DNA of 64,000 nt, taken from contig CM007320.1 in assembly GCA_000333855.2 (NCBI GenBank), forward strand, positions 2,151,723-2,215,722, given 5' to 3'. How positions within the stretch are numbered: the stretch's first letter is position 1; every line of letters begins with the position of its first letter. Shown piece by piece: positions 59,401 to 64,000 of the stretch. The DNA is from Endotrypanum monterogeii (lineage: Eukaryota; Euglenozoa; Kinetoplastea; Trypanosomatida; Trypanosomatidae). The notes below the pieces were generated by a model. That model saw nothing but the letters and a program-made list of their open reading frames with translations. It was not told the origin of the DNA and searched no databases. Made by a program: the position numbers and the translations under genes.

Positions 59401-60720
59401 GACTGCGCCGCCGAGGCCATCCGCCCCTGCACCAACGCCGGGGCTTCCCCCAAAAATGGAAATGCCAGACATCCCGCCTGCGTTGCTGCGCACAGGCTCT
59501 CCTGTGGTGTACTGCAGCTCCACAACCGCAACGGGGACCTGCTCAACGACAGACGTGCCGACGTCGCCGTCAGCCTCGCGCAACAAGCCTCGATGATTCC
59601 TCTCCGCCGATTTGTGTTGTGACAGAGAGTCTAACAAGAGGCAGTAGAAAAGCAGCAGCTTCTGCTGTGTGCTCTCAGCAGCAGCAGCAGCACGCACGAT
59701 GGCTTGCCGGGCGGCCGCACTGGTGCCGCAGCCAGGGCCGCTGTGCGACGTGTGGTGACCGCCCACAGCCGCCGCTGAGGTGGACGTTGCGGCTTCGACA
59801 GATTTTCCCCTAGGCGTGGAGAGACTTGGGCGCCCACTGCAAGTAGGCATTGTATGGGGGGCCATCCCAGCGATAAGGTTGGAAGAGGCCGAAGTGTTGC
59901 CGCTTAGCCGAACCGCCTTTGCGAGATCCCTTGATGGGCTCGGCAGCTGACCTGATGCGTGATGCACACGCGTGCCACCGCCATTGCCACAGGAGCCACT
60001 AGCTGCCATGCCGGCGTTAGTCGGGACGGCAGCCCCATTGGTACTGACGCTGCGCCACATCGCCGCAGCTGCCCTCTCGCCTGGCCGGTGAGGAGGAGGC
60101 AAGTAGAGCAAGACGTACTTGCCCGAAATTACAGTAGTCGGCACGCTGTACTCCAACCGATGGCAACGGTTGGCAGGGTGTCCCCGAGAAGCTCCTGCGA
60201 TGTTTCCTCCGCCAGGTGCACTGTGCACCGCACCGCTACCCACATTCGGTGGAGTTTGGCCCGGGACAAACAAGCTAGCCACAGGCCCCTCACACGACAC
60301 ACCAAGTGCTTTGATAGCTGCATCTCCAGCCAAAGAACAGGGTGCCATGCCTCCGATAGCCAGAGATGTCGAAGAAACGCGGGATTCCATCGATTGTGAG
60401 GGTGAGATGGTCACTGAGACATGACCGCTTCCCGACGTGAGTGTATGTGGGAGAATAGTCAATGGAGACATCGGTGTCTCCCCGCCGACGCCGCGTCTCA
60501 GCGGGGGCGCCCCGTGGCTGCCCACATTTTCCTTTTCGCTACCGGAACCAGTTGCATTCGGCACCAGCAATGCACCAGCCAGTGATTTTGATACTGACTT
60601 CTCAGGCTGCAGAAGAACGGCACGCGGGTGCAACGGAGGCGTGCCATCGGCTTGAACCTTGGACATGTCGAGCGGCTCATACCGTTTTGTGGCGTACAGA
60701 ACGCCAAACAAGTAGTCCAT
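53464..60720 (-). CDS. Giant nucleoredoxin/tryparedoxin-like protein without the catalytic CxxC
   Basis: Predicted protein of 2418 residues. The ATG at 60720 (MDYLFGVLYATKRYEPLDMS) was chosen because the upstream open stretch only translates a (TA)n repeat. Pieces of tryparedoxin-type thioredoxin folds recur, separated by long low-complexity inserts. Domain 1 (about 195-650) has SGKYVLLYLPPPHRPGE, where relatives have the catalytic motif, and SWPAVVLVDPNGRIVT with the cis-proline Pro624. Domain 2 (about 1430-1750) has HALIVFGAGWHPGMATFI, where WHPGM (1439-1443) replaces WCPPC. VQIIYISADESLE and MPAEWLCVSP follow, then FRVNCFPRMVVAE with Pro1654, and DPEGKLFPW (1741-1749), a tryparedoxin C-terminal motif. 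A possible third domain starts near 1860 (GGYFVVLGALG). Three domains recall animal nucleoredoxin. Without vicinal cysteines it is probably not an oxidoreductase but a scaffold. The fold assignment is from motif order only. Confidence 0.6.
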   Translation of the reverse strand: MDYLFGVLYATKRYEPLDMSKVQADGTPPLHPRAVLLQPEKSVSKSLAGALLVPNATGSGSEKENVGSHGAPPLRRGVGGETPMSPLTILPHTLTSGSGHVSVTISPSQSMESRVSSTSLAIGGMAPCSLAGDAAIKALGVSCEGPVASLFVPGQTPPNVGSGAVHSAPGGGNIAGASRGHPANRCHRLEYSVPTTVISGKYVLLYLPPPHRPGERAAAAMWRSVSTNGAAVPTNAGMAASGSCGNGGGTRVHHASGQLPSPSRDLAKAVRLSGNTSASSNLIAGMAPHTMPTCSGRPSLSTPRGKSVEAATSTSAAAVGGHHTSHSGPGCGTSAAARQAIVRAAAAAESTQQKLLLFYCLLLDSLSQHKSAERNHRGLLREADGDVGTSVVEQVPVAVVELQYTTGEPVRSNAGGMSGISIFGGSPGVGAGADGLGGAVSASQGVTPAGGAGNIASPLAGGSRTHTFGSLPVSSTPQGGSLGARGGPMHSGASFSFGGAHQAGTTTSAAASPRVFADPFLANACEFSVARDDVFPGEGRFMSSAGLRELVRGGLSNSDPAATLQLSTVLRHLLDGQPNLCLNPDTVVFDSEVTQNPYYGGWYSVDSNDGYRRVMHICNIQSWPAVVLVDPNGRIVTVEALEHMEEEFARYIDEVDAVITKASTTRTAASTASGVAAAAPPASGAAKSLPSPAARTSDSASTSLQHTGDVPKETAAILPPSKDEAHMGELHSAQRLPTPWPSCAPLEARLPDASTLLADSTTAVNCSSTNPLGAPVEVAVVDDETSPYDSEHTPGRHSSSLLGSTGIPEDSVSVCDPQASTAEPTPMKTAPMTARYRNESSDRSTTSAQTPAEASASPVSGSPSFRNASRSNSGISSFTQQNTSSPDRDRAKRRHGDAQTSGIAAAACACLDKGEDAPEKPSGTPEEMYEKSISLTAEPLSHNSYSPQQQSATNASAGTAFFSASARTTKGDTAFPSWDAKAYGGDVASVLVLKHLDMDPVTPVRKSQTNCIHASHGTASTAVGEEEEEVRTQASLREASPALTPLHTSCKVTEASAQGIIGAHSVDIASKALSAPQPSSAPLPVFSSRFPWNDVLTDPSMAYTSPSLVAKGVDTVLSVAHGAATKLSLDRDRNAAVFADAQEEAYIIEGNRSDPTSPAALAHLSRCRAATPISRSVRLGSAFCDDGGSNELDRSKKSSSVKTKRSHRSTRSSSALVATAVVSSAMEPRQTGLSNRSTSISVSGSSTSSIVCDTASAPLAQETTLPQSGESQNATTEDLEVTKLADQTLLMCPEYRLPLYPLERLAFCTMTVGEVRERAGHSTCEHTRLSLGFGSEKRHPKVTSGAQQGVREPGADYASNGSAAPSLSVNESVHEASSRRSAALHGVSLCAPLPPLVTWTPTDAEAQRVMTCLLEKWQREMDVKFKRCTHALIVFGAGWHPGMATFIRSVRKLCRNINESTVVLADTPTSGKELARNGCGDVERIHLGLGATGMRGFNCRLDAEADYGATLTSSKDFSGSPGERTLFNAGDFSGGVGAIDTRFDSCSLGSFACADAHDSSAFGDVVCTAGVSPRSGAMRKGHKPISADSLPCRRVQIIYISADESLEACCSAMEDMPAEWLCVSPCVAHSKQEAEVQRHVTDMARKLFRVNCFPRMVVAELPYTHQQDQQQPVSAACKEAVRVGCSSTEGECIFGDERGDATVASMTPFDATATSQNRSDKHYEASWTVVQPHGEHHLYSDPEGKLFPWSMDSVGVLHMKANKVPTASRSEESTHEVLRVTVSSHLSPLSARSYPDSCGAAVFLRSHAELMTASGTPTKAITSSRGCASGYSQAASLYQHSASLFPPIKPFLVADGELPFLLERGGYFVVLGALGSVDAQLHQQCVIALDEVRRWLYTEIEERKRRAWSEPTHLRVMAPHTTYEASLPVRDPLLSASTAYQINTGGGALMEEYGLPIRHSPGLTVATALSVATDSGDVGSAAGLQRAGLGSTGSRRGSTPIIFEDGWPDSRGGTTPPRYAAAGLPMSGSPPFPFEGPTGVHGFSTSSSPSPTSAAVTHKVDAPHRLLPTVYFYDSIFTQSPVPEMVSPTTAPDHCGGVRGRGVHGTEEERLPRVKATPLRQSSPAATGASERASPLRRSCGCEKVPATAATSSPSPAPLRRVLDNTSALRRLHAKDVSLLQEYILAPILNADGKQLPVREGEVYLACVRWPQRTCAVLRRRLGSEARPTALALANTVGSAASLPLASAPSSAVGGAAGGGGASAAPVSGTAMRNIAVSPSPGASQLSPEPIPRRSSFSLGASPPTPSLPGSLAASGNITVAASATTSSGNYLSSHPSSTASPAGTNPGGGSVGATTAGLNSPSLAAVNTHNSASTSLNNTIWMEDGKEGSPDPDATPLASAESIKSFLYDNILRFMET

Positions 60721-60991
60721 CCCAAAACGTATTATATATATATATATCTCCCTGGGCAAGCCGAGTCTATCACAGCAGTGTGTGGATATGGGGTGGGAAT
60801 ATATATATATATATATATATATATACAAGCTTTCCCACTCAATGTTTCACCCGGTTATATGTGTGGGTGTGTAACAGCAGTATCTTACCCCCTCCCCCTT
60901 TCGTGCCCTTTCTTCTTCTCTCCTTTTCCTTTCCCTCTGTGTATATGCTAGATATAGTATATAGAATCTCAAAGACTTCTTCTCTATTGAT

Positions 60992-61026
60992 CTACGGGAA
61001 AAAAAAAAGTGAAAAAGAAAAAAGAG
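60992..61026 (-). promoter_or_regulatory. Candidate spliced-leader acceptor for the giant nucleoredoxin-like gene
   Basis: A pyrimidine-rich tract of about 28 bases on the minus strand ends in CCCGTAG, with AG at 60992-60993. The resulting leader of about 270 bases would include two (TA)n runs. Confidence 0.45.
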
Positions 61027-62315
61027 CACTATTCAGATGATACACTGAAAGGAGCAGAGGAAAAAAGATGCGGCAGGTGAGGCGTGCGATGCTAAATTCC
61101 CCCCCCCCACCACACACACACACACCCTCTACAGGTGACCCGCAGAGCAACACACCTAAGGGGGTATAGAGGAGCGGATTCAGCAAAGACGACGACCACG
61201 ACCACAACGTGATTCTGAAATAGTGCGCCAAGATGGCTAAAGTGCTCACCAGACGCACTTGCTGTTGCTCAGGATGACGCAGCCGTAGAGCGGATTGAAG
61301 AAAACAGAGCGCAGTGTCGCACAACAAAGAAGGGGGTGCGAGGAGGAAGAGGAGGAGGAGAAAAAAAATTGAAACGCGCTGAACTTGTGTGAGAACAAAA
61401 AAAAAATGTGGAGAACTCACAAACAAGAAAATCTGGGGTGGGGAAGTGGAAACGAAACGGAAAACAACACCCGGAGTGGAGAGCTGATATAAAAATATAT
61501 AAACGTAAATATAAATTGAAAAAAAGAACAAGATGTCCAACGTGCCAAGCCTACACACAGGACCACACCTAAACACGCAGACAAACACTAATGCACTCCG
61601 CACGCGCAGGTGACACAAAAGAAAAGATGGACCTACGTCTCGATCTAATGCAGCACTGCAGTGTATTGTGGGGGAGAGGGGGAGAAAAAACACGAAAAAA
61701 AAAAGATGAAGGCAAAGGAATGCAACCAAGTCTACTGAAAATCCAACAGAAAGAAGTCGTCGCAAACGCACGTGGTAAGGCAATTTTTTTTTTCTTCAAA
61801 TCGTTGCCCCGAACGTCTAGAGGATATGGGAGGGGTCAGATGCGTAGATGCTGTTGGCGAGTGTGTGTGCAAACATGCAGCCGACGTTTTTTTTTCTTCT
61901 TGATAGAGCAAATGGGTTAAAAGAGCTTGATAAAAATGCGAAACAAGCTGTGGAACTGGGGAAGGGTAGACCAGAAAGGCGTCGGCACGTGGACAGGGAC
62001 GACGAAACGTAGGCGTGAGGGAGAACTAAACACTGGGAGGAGGGAAGGAAGGGGAGGAGGAGGAGGAGGAGGGAGAGGGGTCGTGGAAGCGCGTTGCCGA
62101 CCTCCTGAGCTGGAGAACGACCCCCCTTACCCCGGTCGAGAAAGGGAAGGAGATATTTGGAAAAAAAGGAAGGAGGAACGAAAAAAAGAAGGGAGCTGTG
62201 AAGAGCTGGAGCCCGGTTTATACAAGAGTGAACCGGTGCGCTGATTTTTAAAGAAATGTAATGGGGGGCTCACCAGAAAAAAAAAAATACAGTAGCAACG
62301 AAAATGGGTTATACC

Positions 62316-62346
<31 letters not shown>

Positions 62347-63905
62347 TGGTGTATTGTGGGCAAAGATGTGGCGTTAGTCGAGCGGGAATGAGTGAAAAAG
62401 AAGAGTTGATATTTCCCTCGGGTGGAAATGTCCTAAAGAAGGTCAAGAACAAAAAAAAGATAAAAATAGATAAACGACTGTGGTACGTGAAACGTATGAG
62501 GATATATATATAGAGAGAGAGAGAAGTGTGCGTGTCAGTAATGCATCAAGGCCCAAACGAAGAAAATAAAGGACAAAGAAAAGCGAAGATTTTTTTTTTG
62601 GAAGTATTGTCCGCTGCACGAATGATCAAGGAGGGTACGTGGTATAAGATGAGCACGGATGCGAAGCGCAAGCATAAAGAAAGGGTCTCCTTTTGGAGGG
62701 AATGTATGCGACATACAACGATGCAGCCCACCAAACCCACACAAACACAGAAAAACGGCTTCGTATTGGACTCCCGCATAATCTCAAGTCCTCACGTCGC
62801 ATCTGCTTCTCTACTTATGTGTCTGTCTGTGTGTGTGTGTGTGTTCGGACATTTTTGGGGCCGTTTATCCCGCTCTTTTCTTTTGGGGCTTGCTTCCTGA
62901 TATTTTCTTTTTTGTTACGTTTTTTTTTTTTCAGAAGGGTTATTGGGTTTCACCTCTCGGTGAAGCCCTTCCAATGTTGTACATCAAATTGTGACTGTAT
63001 TTGTGTGTACATGTGCACGTAAGAAGTCACCGCAGTCCTCGGGGGGAGAAAACATGAACACAAACAACATACTTAAGGGACACAATGGAGGAGGGGAGAA
63101 AGGCGACCCATCATGAATGAGATGAAGTGTGGCGTGGTACTAAGAAGAGGGAGAAGAGGCCGGAAAGAGGGAAGGGGAAAGGGGGACAAAATCCAAACCG
63201 GAAAGCGAGCGACCAAGTGCGTTCCTACCGAAAAAAAAAAAAACAGCACGCGTAACGTAATACACAATGAGAACATGGTGATATGCACTGAGCGTAGAAC
63301 CAGAAGAGCATGGAAATTGAAAGTAACATTAAAAACAGGGAGGCTGACAAGACAGCACCCTCAGCACAGAAACGAGAAGTAAAACAAATATATATATATA
63401 TGTCAACATAAACCTCCCCTCTCGGCGCCATCGAAGCCGCCTGCCACCACTCATCCGCTCCCGCAATTCTTTATCTGACCCCATAAGCTTCACGCTGAAC
63501 CAACAGAGTCACCACAGCAGCTGGTATGAGCATATACATATATATATATATATATATTATGTGTGTGGTGGGGGGGGGAGGGGGCTGTAAGCCTACAAGA
63601 TATGGACACCTAAGATCAATGTTGTGCATAGATGAACAACTAAGTGCACAAGCACAACAAAACAAAAATGTACATGGGAAGCACTATGTATAATACTATA
63701 TATATATATATATATTATTACGTGTGTGTTTGTCATAGTGGGGAGGGGGGAAGGGGGCTTAAACTAAATGCACCCCTTCATCACAGAGAGAGAGAGAGGT
63801 GCAGGAAAAAAAAAACGGGAAGCAGTCGCCCCATTTAGCTGCCATTGGCCTTTCTTGTACATCTGTCTCTCCCTCGCCCCCCCCTCCAGTCCTCCTCCTC
63901 CTCCT

Positions 63906-63906
<1 letters not shown>

Positions 63907-63957
<51 letters not shown>
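63907..63957. repeat. (CA)n microsatellite
   Basis: About 25 uninterrupted CA units. Confidence 0.97.

Positions 63958-64000
<43 letters not shown>
63958..64000. repeat. (GAC)n trinucleotide repeat, open at the window edge
   Basis: At least 14 units of GAC run to the last base of the window. It directly follows (CA)n and continues beyond the edge or marks a contig end. Confidence 0.95.

Larger units (their letters stand above)
60721..64000. other. Gene-free right end, purine-rich on the plus strand
   Basis: About 3.3 kb without a recognisable gene on either strand. It contains (TA)n at 60798-60826, 63535-63556 and 63699-63716, (TG)n at 62317-62342, many A runs, and long homopurine stretches on the plus strand, for example 62035-62085 and 63129-63183. 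It ends in (CA)n and (GAC)n. It may be the 3' UTR of the next upstream gene or part of a transcription-start region. Confidence 0.5.

Noticed and set aside
60721..60828. 36-codon N-terminal extension of the giant nucleoredoxin-like protein, beginning with an Ile/Tyr repeat
   Set aside because: It is a (TA)n microsatellite read as codons.
63958..64000. (GAC)n as the end of a coding region (poly-Asp, poly-Arg or poly-Thr)
   Set aside because: It directly follows (CA)n and no gene-like frame surrounds it.

Overview
The window looks like nuclear DNA of a trypanosomatid protozoan, most likely the Leishmania branch (Leishmaniinae). Very long intronless genes all lie on one strand. GC-rich coding blocks alternate with intergenic stretches full of (TA)n, (TG)n/(CA)n, (GA)n and homopolymer runs. 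Polypyrimidine tracts followed by AG (spliced-leader acceptors) precede several start codons. The ClpB/HSP100 matches the length and domain order of Leishmania HSP100, which from memory lies on chromosome 29 of L. major. The species cannot be fixed by eye.

All 13 supported genes are on the minus strand, so the window is one stretch of a polycistronic unit transcribed right to left. In transcription order they are: a giant protein with degenerate nucleoredoxin/tryparedoxin-like domains (53464-60720); an EI24-like multispanning membrane protein (49828-51603); an unrecognised protein with a signal peptide and membrane segments (45961-47745); an unrecognised gene split by an 11-base homopolymer (43893-45049); a CWC16-family splicing factor (41759-43171); Sec16 (34133-40435); an HSP70/HSP110-like ATPase fused to an FKBP-type TPR domain (30686-32974); a 1682-residue low-complexity orphan (23192-28240); a seven-TM/class 3 lipase fusion (16873-22047); ClpB/HSP100 (12819-15419); a second seven-TM/lipase fusion (3980-9568); a DSS1/SEM1-like acidic protein (2543-2899); and a CBP3-like complex III assembly chaperone (153-1238).

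The most unusual content is architectural. Two paralogous proteins, one on each side of ClpB, join a TMEM181-like (GOST/Wntless-type) seven-TM module to a class 3 lipase with an intact Ser-Asp-His triad. A chaperone joins an HSP70-type ATPase and an HSP110-like lid to an FKBP-type TPR while apparently lacking a full beta-sandwich substrate domain. A 2418-residue protein carries tryparedoxin-fold elements with the redox cysteines replaced.

The genes do not form a pathway, as is normal for trypanosomatid polycistrons. Loose themes are chaperones (ClpB, HSP70-TPR), ER and membrane biology (Sec16, EI24-like, the seven-TM lipases, the signal-peptide protein) and RNA or protein turnover (CWC16, DSS1-like).

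Two assembly gaps are present: 31 N at 15758-15788, flanked by a duplicated sequence that suggests unmerged contig ends, and 707 N at 51782-52488. The right-hand 3.3 kb has no recognisable gene. No tRNA, rRNA, CRISPR array or bacterial-type mobile element was found.
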